From Chondrocystis sp. NIES-4102 (lineage in GTDB: Bacteria > Cyanobacteriota > Cyanobacteriia > Cyanobacteriales > Xenococcaceae): a stretch of 64,000 nt of DNA. The stretch lies in assembly GCA_002368355.1 (NCBI GenBank), contig AP018281.1, positions 4,278,001-4,342,000 on the forward strand, read 5' to 3'. Made by a program: the position numbers and the translations under genes. The notes beneath the pieces are model-generated. The model did not search any database and had not been told where the DNA came from. It worked only from the letters and a program-made list of their open reading frames with translations. Shown here piece after piece: positions 45,219 to 55,608 of this stretch; position 1 is the first letter of the stretch; each line of letters opens with the position of its first letter.

Positions 45219-46367
45219 ATGTCTACTAGTAAAAAAACAGAATTATTTGATTACTTGTTGATTGGGTTAAAAGAATACCTAGCCTCAGAGAAAAAATACC
45301 CCTATCCAGATTTATTGCATCAGGGGATGAATGCTTTATCCCTAGAAATCAAAAACAGTGTTTCCTTTCCTAAAACAATGCAGGGTTTTTTAATTTTACT
45401 AGAACAAGCAGTAAAAGATTATTGCCCAACTAATTGGATTCCTGCAGAATTTGATAGTGACTTTGCTTTGTTGGATATGGGGAGTTTAAGTGAAGAAGCA
45501 AATGATTATTTAACGGAAGTATTACTAAAAAAAGATAAAACTTGGCAGTACGCAAGTACTATTGTTAAGCAATTAGGGATCGATAATCTAAAGTTTACGC
45601 GAATTTTAGACAAACTCAGAAATGCTTATGAAGATAATGCCGAACAAGCACAAAAAGAGTATTTAATATTTCGTCCTTTTATCATTAAGCATCAGTACAC
45701 TACACCTAGAGAAATTAATCAAGCTTTTCGACGAACTAAATATATTTTTCCTGAAGATGTCGGGGAGTTATACGACGAATGTGAAGGAGATCGAGACTAT
45801 TGGTATTGCGCTTGCTGTGGAATATTATCAGAGAAAAATGGACAATTAAAAGGCTTAAAACCTAAATTATGTGGCAATCATCATCAAAACCTAAGTTATA
45901 TCCATCAGGTTAAAGGGGAAGTTGGTTTACTTAAAATTAAAGATGGTCTACAACATCGCGTTGGGTTTCCTGGTATTCCTGAACTTAATTTGTATTCCGC
46001 CTTAGAAGAACTCAAATTAGAATATCCTAATTACTTAACAGAAGTTCGCTTATATCCTGCAGTTGATCGCTACGATATTCAGTTGCGTTTTAAGGATGAT
46101 ACAGTGTGGGCGATCGATTTTAAAGATGTGAGCGATCCATATAGGTTAGCAAAAACTATTAAAAATTTATATGGAGAGGGAAATTTGCGGTATGACGAAA
46201 GCTTCTATGTAATTAGCGATCGCTGTGTAGCTAATCATCCTGACTATACAAAAATAGCTAAACAAGCAGCAAAACAATTATCTAAGCAGACTCAAATTGT
46301 CAGCGACAAGCAATTTAGACAACAAGTCACGCAAAAAATTACTCAATTACAAAAGGAAGAAAAGTAA
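45219..46367 (+). CDS. PD-(D/E)xK restriction-endonuclease-like protein with zinc finger (pPIWI-RE-associated)
   Basis: This is a 382-residue predicted nuclease, the first gene of the three-gene island. A helical N-terminal part (about 1-185) is followed by a Cys/His cluster (Cys197, Cys199, Cys200, then Cys218 and His221; CACCG ... LCGNHH) that probably binds zinc. The C-terminal domain has the PD-(D/E)xK pattern with Asp286 in DRYDIQLRF and Asp300-Phe-Lys302 in WAIDFKDV, a restriction-endonuclease fold signature. This design (Y domain plus REase) is known for the nuclease partner in pPIWI-RE islands. Its stop directly abuts the helicase ATG (no gap), so translation is coupled. Presumed role: cutting invader DNA chosen by the PIWI and helicase proteins. 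Confidence 0.72.
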   Translation: MSTSKKTELFDYLLIGLKEYLASEKKYPYPDLLHQGMNALSLEIKNSVSFPKTMQGFLILLEQAVKDYCPTNWIPAEFDSDFALLDMGSLSEEANDYLTEVLLKKDKTWQYASTIVKQLGIDNLKFTRILDKLRNAYEDNAEQAQKEYLIFRPFIIKHQYTTPREINQAFRRTKYIFPEDVGELYDECEGDRDYWYCACCGILSEKNGQLKGLKPKLCGNHHQNLSYIHQVKGEVGLLKIKDGLQHRVGFPGIPELNLYSALEELKLEYPNYLTEVRLYPAVDRYDIQLRFKDDTVWAIDFKDVSDPYRLAKTIKNLYGEGNLRYDESFYVISDRCVANHPDYTKIAKQAAKQLSKQTQIVSDKQFRQQVTQKITQLQKEEK

Positions 46368-49300
46368 ATGTCAGGGAATACTTTGTTTGAACCTCCTGCG
46401 GATTTCACTAAGCGTATTGAGGAATTAAAAGATCAAGTTAAAGAAAGAAGATTACTTCTGCAAGTCGAACTTGGTTTTGCTTTAATGGAATATTTAGAAG
46501 CTGATGACGAACCAGTTACAGTAGTTTGGGCGATTCTTAGCGGAACATTTATTAGACATCCCAAGTTAAATAATTTAAGTCCAGAAAAAAGAAGGGCGAT
46601 CGCTAATTGTCGGCAAATTATCCCTTTTTCTTCTCGTTTTGATTGGTTAAATGCACTACGAGACTATATTAGTAATATTTCCCAAAGTTGGCGCAATTAC
46701 GACTTCGATATTCAAAATTTAGACAATCAAATTATTGATGCTGCCAAAAATATACGTCAACCAATACATCAAAATATCTACGAAGGATGTTTAACTGCTA
46801 AATTAAATTATCGTAAAAGTAAAAGCCCACCAGTCGAAGCAGGTACTTACTATCAATTTAAATCTGAGACAAAAGAAGAATCTGTGACATTGCGGGTTAA
46901 GTTTACTAAGAAACAAATAAACAAATCTGTCAGTAACTCCTGGTTTAATAGCGTACAAGCAAGAAATCCTTTTACTGTTAACCTAGCAGATCTAGAAGCC
47001 GAAGCAATTTTTTTAGATCAAAGGGAACAAGTATTAGCACAACAATATAATTGGTCAAACACTAATAAAGGAAATTGGGTAAGACGTTACAATCAACTCA
47101 ATTATCACAAAGTTTTACAAGACAATATAGTTGAGTCACAACCCGCCCAAAGCTTAACCATAGATGGCTTTACCCACGTGGCGGGGATGGTAGCGTCGGG
47201 AAAATCTACTTTATCCTTACTGTTAGCCAGCCATATAATTAGGAATTGTCCTAATCTGCGTCTTACTATAGTTGTAGGTGATGTTCAGTCGGCAATTAAA
47301 ACAGCCAATCAAATTAATTGGTGGTTTGGTAACGATCCTGAAAATGAAGAACCTGTAGCAGTACCAATTTTAGGTAGAAGTCAACGAGATAAACATTTAC
47401 AGGGATTTTCTGGTTCAGATGATTACCTAACACACTTACAAAGAGAACAACCCCATTGGGGTGAACGTTGGTTGAGTACGGTATGTCCGCTACAAGCACA
47501 AATTACTTCAAGCGATCGCAAAAATATCTTAAAGGGTAAACCATTAAAACCAGGAACAGAACCCTGTCAAACTCTCCAAAAAGAACCCAAAGACAAAAGT
47601 AAACAAGCCACTGGTAAGTCTCATCTTTGTCCTTTTTTCCATAATTGTCCCTCGCAACAAGCCTATCGGGATATGCCCCAAGCAAGAGTTTGGATTACTA
47701 CCCCTGGAACTATGGCGCAAGCTGGAATGCCAACTCATTATGAGTTACGTCCTTTCAAAATGGGGGAATTAATCTATTTACAGTCAGATATTGTGGTGTT
47801 TGACGAAGCAGATACGATTATTGAATGGTTTAATAAAGTGTATGCCAAGCAGATAACATTAACAGATCGCGCAAGAAACGGCGTTTTTGACGATACTGGA
47901 GTTAAAACCGAACAATCCGATCGTCAGGAATTAAGGCGATCGCCTTTAAAAGCTAGATGGAGTGCAGTACAAAGGGATTCCCAGACAATAATACAGATCA
48001 CTCTTAAATTATTGGAAGAAAATGTTAAAGGTGAAGTTTTAGCGAATTGTGTGCAACAGGGTTATTTTACACCTCACGTTCTTTTTTATAAGTTGGCACG
48101 TCGTTTAGCAGGGTTAGAGGAATATGATTCTTATCAAAAGTCCCCACAGCAGTTAAAAGTCGATGAAGGTAGAATTCAATCAATGATGGAAATTGTGGAT
48201 GATTTTCTCAAAGATGATCCTGTAATCAGACGCAGTAGTGATAATCCCGCAAGCACCAAATTATTGGAAATTCTGCGATACATTAATAGTACAGGAGAAA
48301 GTGCTACAGACGAAGAAATTCATCAAGACTGTCTGGGGTGGATAACTACTTTTTTCCCTGATACACAAAGCAATTTAGATCGCTTAAAAACTGAATTAAA
48401 TAATCTTAGAAGCCTACCTAATTCACAACAATTATATCCCTACCTCACCAAAGAAGAAGACATTGACACCATTGAAACCCTTGCTTATCGTTTACAGTTT
48501 ACTCTTACCGTTACCCTGTTAGATCGTCATACTAAAATTGTTTTCTATGAGTGGCAAAATCGACCAAATAATATTCGCGAACCTTCTCCCTATAGTAAAA
48601 TGCCCAGATCAATGCTGAATATTTTGCCCCTACCAGTTACAGGAAGGCAATTTGGGACATATTATTCTAGTAAAGGTAGTGATACTCTGAGTTTGTTTGC
48701 ATATTCTAATATTGGGCGAGATTATCTATTAAATTTTCATCGCCTGTTAACAGATTTAGATGGTTTAAAAGGCGCGAATGTTTTAGCACTTTCAGGAACA
48801 TCTTATTTACCAGACTCCACAACTCTTCACGTCAGCGATCCTCAAGGAGTTTTAAAGCCAGAGAAAAACGCAGTAAAAGCTATTTCCCAGAGTAAATTTG
48901 AATTTTTACCTCAGTTTAATGACAAAAATAGACCAATTCGCGTTTCTGGTAACTTAAGTGATAAATCAAAAGCCCACCCTATACTAAAAGAGATTGCTAA
49001 ATCCTTAGTAACTCAAAATGGTAGCAATCATATATTCTTAGAATTAAAAACCCTAAAAGAATTAGGAGAAACAGAACCAAAACTCTGGGCGGATCGCGAT
49101 CGCATTTTTATTTTAGTTAATTCCTACGAACAATCTAAATGGGTAGCAGATGAATTACGAACTTACTTACCCAATCTGCGCGAATAGATTAAAAACCTCG
49201 AAAAAGACAATTTAGAGCCAGAGAAAAACGATAAAACTGATTCAGGAGAGCTAAAAAGAGCAGATATCGAATCTTTTGCCCATACTGGAGGTAAAATATT

Positions 49301-49922
49301 AGTTGCCCCCACAAATTCTATCGGACGCGGATTTAATATTCTCAATAGTAATGGTCAAGCTGCATTTGGTGCAGTATATTTCTTTACCCGTCCTTATCCC
49401 CATCCTAACGATGCAGAAGCGATCGCTCAAGAACTAAATCGACGGGCTTATCAATGGCAGGATAAAGAAGAATTTATTGCTTGGCAACAGGGGGATGGTA
49501 TCGCCGAAAGTGCCGAAATATTGCGAAAAACAGGAAATAATTACTGGCGATCGATTGAACAACGTTCTTATTATCGAACCTTACGTAATAATAAAGATTT
49601 ACTCGCTTTTCCTCGTTCTGATTTAGCAGCCACAACATTAGGCAGAATTATTCAAGCAGTAGGGCGTTTAATTCGCGGTGGAGTACCTTTTCATGGTTAT
49701 TTTGTAGATTCCGCTTGGGCGGATAACAGTGCTAAAAAACTGGCTGGGGAAAGAGTAGGAGACGATATAAGTCAGATAGATAACGATAGCGAAGAAAATA
49801 GTTTGTTAGTCGCAACAATACTCAGAGTTTGTGATTATGCAGCCGAAGATGATTCTGTTGGCAATGCTTTATATAAACCTTTAGCTGATGCTTTGGAAAA
49901 TATCAAAAATGTTTTTTATTAA
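46368..49922 (+). pseudogene. DinG/XPD-like Fe-S helicase of the pPIWI-RE island, interrupted by one in-frame TAG
   Basis: This is a superfamily-2 helicase of the XPD/DinG group, 1185 codons including an internal and a final stop. A family-specific N-terminal region (about 1-260) precedes Walker A (GMVASGKST, 273-281), four Fe-S cysteines (373, 400, 421, 427) and the Walker B box DEAD (479-482). TAG at 49185-49187 (codon 940) ends the first frame. The same frame then runs on without a gap and encodes motif V (APTNSIGRGFNIL) and motif VI (QAVGRLIR, codons 1096-1103), both needed for helicase action. No good restart codon follows until TTG 49521. It is either a recent nonsense mutation, a read-through codon or a sequence error. 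The gene abuts the nuclease gene and precedes the PIWI gene by 54 bp. Confidence 0.75.
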
Positions 49923-49976
49923 TACATTTAGCCAAAATAGTTAACCCTGTGATCTAATTTATTAAATAAAAATATT

Positions 49977-52928
49977 ATGCCTAAAAAAAATGTTGCTCTA
50001 CCTGCGCGTATGGATTTAGCGATCAATCCATTTACGGATCTAAAAATTGCTGTGTTGATGTTTCCTTTCACTAAAGAAGTTACCAAATTTTGTAGAGATA
50101 TGGAACAAGTATTGCGTGATAATAAAACAATTTATGCACCCTATCGGCAATTAAATAATCTTTTGCTCGCTAGTAGTTCAACTTTGACTTATGGGTTTGA
50201 AAAATCAGAAAAAATAGATGATATTTATCAATATCGCGCTTTAGCTGTTGGTAAATCTAACAACTTCCTACAAAACATTCCAACCCCAGATCAAATACAT
50301 GATTTAATTTTTGCTTGGGCGCAAACTTGGACAAGACAATATTCAAATAGGCAAGGTAATAAAGATGAGATTGAATCAGTATGCACACGTTTCTTAGATG
50401 CTATAGAAAATATTCCTAAAGATTGGCGATGGGAAGATATAGAACCAGCAGTTTTAATTGATGATATTAATTCTAATAATGGGTTGGGATATCAAGCTAT
50501 TCCCAGCTTATTAGCAACTTTGTTACACGAACAAACTATTACGATTCAGTTAGAGGATAGAGAACAAAAAATTACTTGGTGTAAAGTACAAGGTGGTGGT
50601 TCGAGTAAAACAGGATTACATTTAGTTAGTGATACTTTCAAAGCCAACTATATAGAAAAGAATGAGCAAGATGATAGTGAAAAAGAAAAAGAAGGTTATT
50701 TCGCTTATCGTTTAGATTTCCATATACATACCCAAGCAGGAAGATTTAATCAAAAAGGTAACTTAAAACCTTGGGTTTTTTTACATCTTAGTTGTCAAAG
50801 ATATGCTCATGAACCTTTAGTAGATATTAATTACGGACGAGATATTTCTATTTTAATGGGGATGAATACTGCTCCCATCGATAACTATCCTGTTGATTCA
50901 ACTTTAGTTAAATTAACTATTGATAGCAACAATAAATCTTGGAAAAATCAACTACCAGCTTTATTAGCATTATCTAAAGCGCGTCCTCTACCTAAACCAC
51001 AAGAAATTTTAAATAATCCTGCTAAATATGGCAATTTAGATAATAGTAAAGAATTCCATAAAGACGAATATTATTTGATCCATACTGAAGGATATAAATA
51101 TAATCAAGAACAACAAGCAGGGAGAGGACACGGACACAATATTGATACAGGATTTAGTTTAAAAGAACGAGCAGATATTACCAGTAAAATTTTGCACTTG
51201 TTAAATGATGTATTAATTCCAGATAAACCAATGGAATGCGATATCAAAATACCTACTGGAAAAAAAACACCTTTAGCAATGCTTAATCATGAAGATATAC
51301 GTAAATCGTTATTGCCTTCTGCCCTATCTAAATACAAAGAGGCAGAAAAACAAGCTATAACCAAGGAGAAGCAAAATATTATTATAAATGCTATTAAACG
51401 CGCTTCTAATAAGAATAAAATATATTTGTTTATAATTTATCGTGCAGAACACACAAAAAAATTAGTTTATCAGCAGTTACGAGAATCATTCTTATTACGA
51501 GAAGAAGATAACTTGCCCGATTATCTAATTGTTCAAGAAATTTTAATTACAGATTCATATCTTATAGAGCCTATACCTGTTTCTGGATTGTCTAAAGTTA
51601 ATAAAAATTTCGACGAAGAAATCAGAAAAGGGCATCATAAAAAACGACAAGCTTGGCAAAACTTTCTCAAAAAAAATGTATTATCACTAGTAGAAAATAA
51701 ATATCAAAGCGAGATTTTGGCAATTATTGAAATTACTAAAACTCAAATAAAAGGAATAGATCCAAAACAAAATATTCGTGGTGCAATTAGGGAAGCTTGC
51801 GTATTAGAAAATATTAACTCTCAAATGCTGCAAACAATTAAGCCTACAGCCAAAGATGATACAGCTTATAGTTCACAAACGCGAGGAAGAACATTAAATG
51901 CTGTGTTAGATATTACTATACGTCAAACGGGTACTTTATATGGCTTACCTTCTGAAGTATATAAAATAGCAAAGATCCCAGAAAATATTGCTCAAAAATT
52001 AGATTTAATTGCCTTTTGTCGGGTCAAGAAAAACGATTTCATTGGCAAAACTCCTTTTCAGTATGCAGTAGCTGTTCGCCTAAGTGCAACAGGGGCAGTA
52101 GATGTTTTACTTCCTACCCATAAACAATGGTTTCCCTATACAGAAGCAGCAATAAAAATAGGAAAATTATTTCACGAAGTAAGAAAAAAAGATTCTACTA
52201 GTATTAAGCAAGTTCAGATGAAAGGTGAAGACTTAGTAAAGTTTGTTGCCGATACTTTAGTTAACTGTTTAGAAAACCCAGCTATTGCTATAATTGAAGC
52301 CGATGTTTGGCGCAATGAAATCAGTAAAGATGGTGGTAATAATCAAGCCTGGTTTCAATTAAAAAATGAATATTTGCTACAACAAAGAGATATTTTAAAT
52401 TTTAATCATGTGCATAATCATCATTGTCAATATCAAAGAAATGACGAAAAATTAAATAACTTATTAACTGTAATTCGTCTTCGTAGCGGTAATGAGACAC
52501 CTCAATATGTAACTGATAGAGAACATTGGAATCAGAATGTGGAAACTAAAGATTACACCCAATTAAGTGGGTTCATAGACAAAAATGTTGCTGAATTAAT
52601 ACATTATTTTTCTATTGGCAGAATCCCAGAGACTCAAAAGAAAAAACAACATACAGTCCAAGCTAGAAATTTATCAAAAATAGAAAATAAAGGCGATACT
52701 TATGCAGCTAACATTGCTTATAAACACCAACAAATGCTAGAAATATTACCATTTTTTGTGCGTCAAGATTTTAAGACAGAGGAGAATATCAAAGCACTTT
52801 GTAGAGTACCTCATTATTTAAGAAATTACCCTGCATTTACTAGAGGCAATATTAGTCATCCATACCCTATGCACATAGGAAACAAATTAATAGAAGATAT
52901 GTTGTGCATTATCAGGAATGATTATTAG
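49977..52928 (+). CDS. pPIWI-RE family protein (PIWI/Argonaute-like, RNase H fold)
   Basis: This large 983-residue protein is the third gene of the island. I assign it to the prokaryotic PIWI-RE family, Argonaute relatives named for conserved Arg and Glu residues. Support: gene order (REase, DinG-like helicase, then this), length, an X/MID-like first two thirds, and a C-terminal RNase H-like region (about 640-983) with AIIEADVWRNE, LLTVIRLRSGNETPQYV, ELIHYFSIGRIPETQ and ALCRVPHYLRNYPAF...HPYPMHIG, as in the RNaseH_pPIWI_RE domain. No signal peptide or membrane segment is present. Such modules are proposed to sense R-loops or invader nucleic acid; a guide is not known from sequence. AT-rich, lysine-rich coding resembles the rest of the island. 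The assignment comes from recalled family features, not a search. Confidence 0.75.
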   Translation: MPKKNVALPARMDLAINPFTDLKIAVLMFPFTKEVTKFCRDMEQVLRDNKTIYAPYRQLNNLLLASSSTLTYGFEKSEKIDDIYQYRALAVGKSNNFLQNIPTPDQIHDLIFAWAQTWTRQYSNRQGNKDEIESVCTRFLDAIENIPKDWRWEDIEPAVLIDDINSNNGLGYQAIPSLLATLLHEQTITIQLEDREQKITWCKVQGGGSSKTGLHLVSDTFKANYIEKNEQDDSEKEKEGYFAYRLDFHIHTQAGRFNQKGNLKPWVFLHLSCQRYAHEPLVDINYGRDISILMGMNTAPIDNYPVDSTLVKLTIDSNNKSWKNQLPALLALSKARPLPKPQEILNNPAKYGNLDNSKEFHKDEYYLIHTEGYKYNQEQQAGRGHGHNIDTGFSLKERADITSKILHLLNDVLIPDKPMECDIKIPTGKKTPLAMLNHEDIRKSLLPSALSKYKEAEKQAITKEKQNIIINAIKRASNKNKIYLFIIYRAEHTKKLVYQQLRESFLLREEDNLPDYLIVQEILITDSYLIEPIPVSGLSKVNKNFDEEIRKGHHKKRQAWQNFLKKNVLSLVENKYQSEILAIIEITKTQIKGIDPKQNIRGAIREACVLENINSQMLQTIKPTAKDDTAYSSQTRGRTLNAVLDITIRQTGTLYGLPSEVYKIAKIPENIAQKLDLIAFCRVKKNDFIGKTPFQYAVAVRLSATGAVDVLLPTHKQWFPYTEAAIKIGKLFHEVRKKDSTSIKQVQMKGEDLVKFVADTLVNCLENPAIAIIEADVWRNEISKDGGNNQAWFQLKNEYLLQQRDILNFNHVHNHHCQYQRNDEKLNNLLTVIRLRSGNETPQYVTDREHWNQNVETKDYTQLSGFIDKNVAELIHYFSIGRIPETQKKKQHTVQARNLSKIENKGDTYAANIAYKHQQMLEILPFFVRQDFKTEENIKALCRVPHYLRNYPAFTRGNISHPYPMHIGNKLIEDMLCIIRNDY

Positions 52929-52974
52929 TTGAAAATTTAAGCAATATGGATTTGTTACCAGCAGAAGATCCTAT

Positions 52975-55608
52975 CTATTTGAGAGTAAGATTTAGTTCTT
53001 GAAAAGGTTTTGTATGCTGATCAATTACAATAGTGTTAGGTTTAGTTGGTTTATTTTGTATTGTTAAAGTATAAGTTCCTGCTTGTAGATTTTCTAAGAC
53101 AAATACCCCAGCAAGATTAGTAACAGAAAAAAGAGAATTATTACCCTCAGCAGCGATCGCTTTAACCTGGACTCCAGACAGGGGTTTACCTTTAGCATCT
53201 TTAGCTGTACCAATGATTGTATATGCAGGGGTGAAGGGAAGGGATACGGGAGTATAAGCACCAGTCTTAACTTTTATAGCATAAGCTTGATTTTTGATTT
53301 GCCAATCGAGGGGAAAACCCGCAGGATCTAGATCTAAGCGGTAAAGATCAGGTGATAAAGGAATTACAATACCATCAGCTACAGTACGATAAGGAAAATT
53401 TCGCAGGGGTTGATTATTAATAGTTAAGAGTAATTCCGATTCTTCTAAAATTATGGGTTCATCGCGATCGCGCAATTGATTTTGATTATGATCTAGAAAA
53501 GGTTGAATTTTAATTCCGCCATATCTTCGCAACCCATTAAAACCACTGGAATCTAAGGGTAGTCTGGTTTGAGGACTAAAATGAGGAATAAGTTCGAGTC
53601 GAAAGTCACTATTGTCTGAAGTTAAGGAGATTTGTTGATAACGACCGCGAAGATCTATCCCTGGTAGTAAACTGGTGGAAACAGCAGTAACTATACCTGT
53701 ACCTTGGCTACCAATTCTATATCCTAAATCAAATTGCCAACGAAAACCGCGATCGCCATTATTATAGTTGGATCGATAACTCCATTGGAGAGTGGTTAAC
53801 CAATCAGTATTAGAGGTGGAATGTTCTAGTAGAAGTGATTGCAGGCGTTGAGGGGAGAAGCTATAGTTAATTGCGGATGTAATGTTAGCACCTTGTCCTA
53901 CTTGTTTAAATTCCCAATTGGCTAGATCAGCATATATATTCCAACGCAGAATTTGGTCTGTATCGATGATCAATTGCGTAAAAATAGAAAAGTTACGATT
54001 ATAAAAACCGTATTGTATACCAGCTTCTAAGTCGGAGTGTTGTAAGCTACCTTTGGCTATAAAAGCAAAGTTGTTAGGAATATCCCAATTGAAAAGAAAG
54101 TATTGATCCGAGGGATTAGTAACTAGGTTAAGCTGCACATTAGAAGAGGGTTGAATTTTAACTATACTGCTAATATCAACTCGCTTATCAAAATCGCTGA
54201 GGAGAGAAAAACCTATTTGAACTGGAATTTGACTAGGTTGATAAAATATCTGTGCTAAGGCTAAAAGTGATTGATCATAAACTATACCTGTACCTAGAGT
54301 CAGATTTTGCGTCATTCCCTGTCGATAAGCCAAACCTGCGCGAAAACTATTACTTGAGGTATCATTAGCTTGCCATCCTATAGCTGTAACCAAAGCTTGA
54401 CTATCAGGTGCAAGAATTCCCATCAGATTATTTTTACCTAATTGACGAACTTCAGGTTTAATAGTCAGTTGTCCATGAGCATATAATAAGGCTTGATAGT
54501 TACTTAAACTATTTTCCAAAACCAAATTCTTAAACTTATATATTCCCGAATCATCCACCAACTGTTCAGCAATAATGCGATCGCCTTGATTTTTTACTAT
54601 GCGTACAAAAGTACCAGCTTGAGCTTTACCTGTGATGGTGCGAGTAATATATTTAGGTTGTAAACGAGAGTCTATATTGTAAGAATTAAAATCTAAAGCA
54701 TTATAGGAGTCAAACCCCCATTTTTGAATAGTGGAGATGCCCCAAAATCCGCCCCCACCTTGCCAAAAAGTCGGTTGCAAACCTAAAAGATAATCTGTGC
54801 GTCCATTCTGACGAAAATATTGTAGTTGTTCTAGTTGCCAACTTTTAAAATCATTAAAATTATATTGATCTAAGCCTACAAACCAACTACCTTCTAAAGC
54901 TGTACCAACTGCCCTAATGCTTCCTTGAGTTTTCAAATAGCGATTACCCTTCGGGTACGCTTCGCGATCGCTACGGTTATCACTTAGGGTTGTTTGTAAT
55001 TGTACCCCTCCTATGGCAAATTTAGGTGTTGTAATAACTGGCAATCCATCTACAATAATGGGAGATTCTTCAGGATCGAAGTTGGTTAAATCATTCCAAG
55101 CAGGATTAAATATTAAAGTAAATTCTTGTTGGTCAAATTTTACAGGAACTTTGAGGATATTTTCGACTTTTTTTAGCGAAATTACTTGTCCTAACTCTGG
55201 ATCATTAGTTATTAGGTTGGGTTGAAGACGCACAACTAAACCAGGTGACTGTAATTGTAATTGTCCGTTATTGAGCTTAGTTAATTTAAATTTAAGAGTA
55301 GTTAAAACTGTATCTAAAGGGATTAGCCAGTCTGATATATTGCTACTACGATCAAGCGAACCTCGAATTAAGACGGAATCTACTAATTTATCCCCAATCA
55401 TAATACCTATCGGGATAAGTTGCTTAGAACTTGTTGCAGCATGGGAATCAAGTTTAACTTCATTAGCTGCTACTAACAAAGGATTAAATAGATTGAAGAT
55501 GCTACTAAATACAGTAAAGATAATCAAATAAATAGAAATATACCAACAGCCTAATATTGCATTTCTATTTGAAAAGGAATACGCTCTTGCTGACTTTTTT
55601 GAGTACAC
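52975..55608 (-). CDS. Usher-like outer-membrane protein of a chaperone-usher system
   Basis: This 877-residue exported protein resembles the outer-membrane usher that secretes and assembles pilin subunits. From GTG 55608, residues 18-48 are hydrophobic (signal peptide ending near LLVAANEVK). An N-terminal domain (about 60-190) is followed by alternating beta-strand segments (about 200-690) that look like a 24-strand-type barrel, with a middle plug-like Ig domain (ITGKAQAGTFVRIVKNQGDRI) and C-terminal Ig or carboxypeptidase-regulatory-like modules (TAKDAKGKPLSGVQVKAIA). The start overlaps the chaperone gene end by 58 bp. At 54945-54980 a short GC-rich palindrome (ACCCTTCGGGT plus HIP1) is inserted in frame. 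Convergent with the pPIWI gene, 46 bp apart. Confidence 0.72.
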   Translation of the reverse strand: MYSKKSARAYSFSNRNAILGCWYISIYLIIFTVFSSIFNLFNPLLVAANEVKLDSHAATSSKQLIPIGIMIGDKLVDSVLIRGSLDRSSNISDWLIPLDTVLTTLKFKLTKLNNGQLQLQSPGLVVRLQPNLITNDPELGQVISLKKVENILKVPVKFDQQEFTLIFNPAWNDLTNFDPEESPIIVDGLPVITTPKFAIGGVQLQTTLSDNRSDREAYPKGNRYLKTQGSIRAVGTALEGSWFVGLDQYNFNDFKSWQLEQLQYFRQNGRTDYLLGLQPTFWQGGGGFWGISTIQKWGFDSYNALDFNSYNIDSRLQPKYITRTITGKAQAGTFVRIVKNQGDRIIAEQLVDDSGIYKFKNLVLENSLSNYQALLYAHGQLTIKPEVRQLGKNNLMGILAPDSQALVTAIGWQANDTSSNSFRAGLAYRQGMTQNLTLGTGIVYDQSLLALAQIFYQPSQIPVQIGFSLLSDFDKRVDISSIVKIQPSSNVQLNLVTNPSDQYFLFNWDIPNNFAFIAKGSLQHSDLEAGIQYGFYNRNFSIFTQLIIDTDQILRWNIYADLANWEFKQVGQGANITSAINYSFSPQRLQSLLLEHSTSNTDWLTTLQWSYRSNYNNGDRGFRWQFDLGYRIGSQGTGIVTAVSTSLLPGIDLRGRYQQISLTSDNSDFRLELIPHFSPQTRLPLDSSGFNGLRRYGGIKIQPFLDHNQNQLRDRDEPIILEESELLLTINNQPLRNFPYRTVADGIVIPLSPDLYRLDLDPAGFPLDWQIKNQAYAIKVKTGAYTPVSLPFTPAYTIIGTAKDAKGKPLSGVQVKAIAAEGNNSLFSVTNLAGVFVLENLQAGTYTLTIQNKPTKPNTIVIDQHTKPFQELNLTLK

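Noticed and set aside
49521-49922. Separate small gene after the helicase
   Set aside because: It is in the same frame as the helicase, begins at a TTG within conserved sequence and carries helicase motif VI, so it is the 3' part of the interrupted gene.
45016-52974. CRISPR array or Cas genes in the island
   Set aside because: No regularly spaced direct repeats and no Cas-type proteins; the nuclease-helicase-PIWI set explains the coding.
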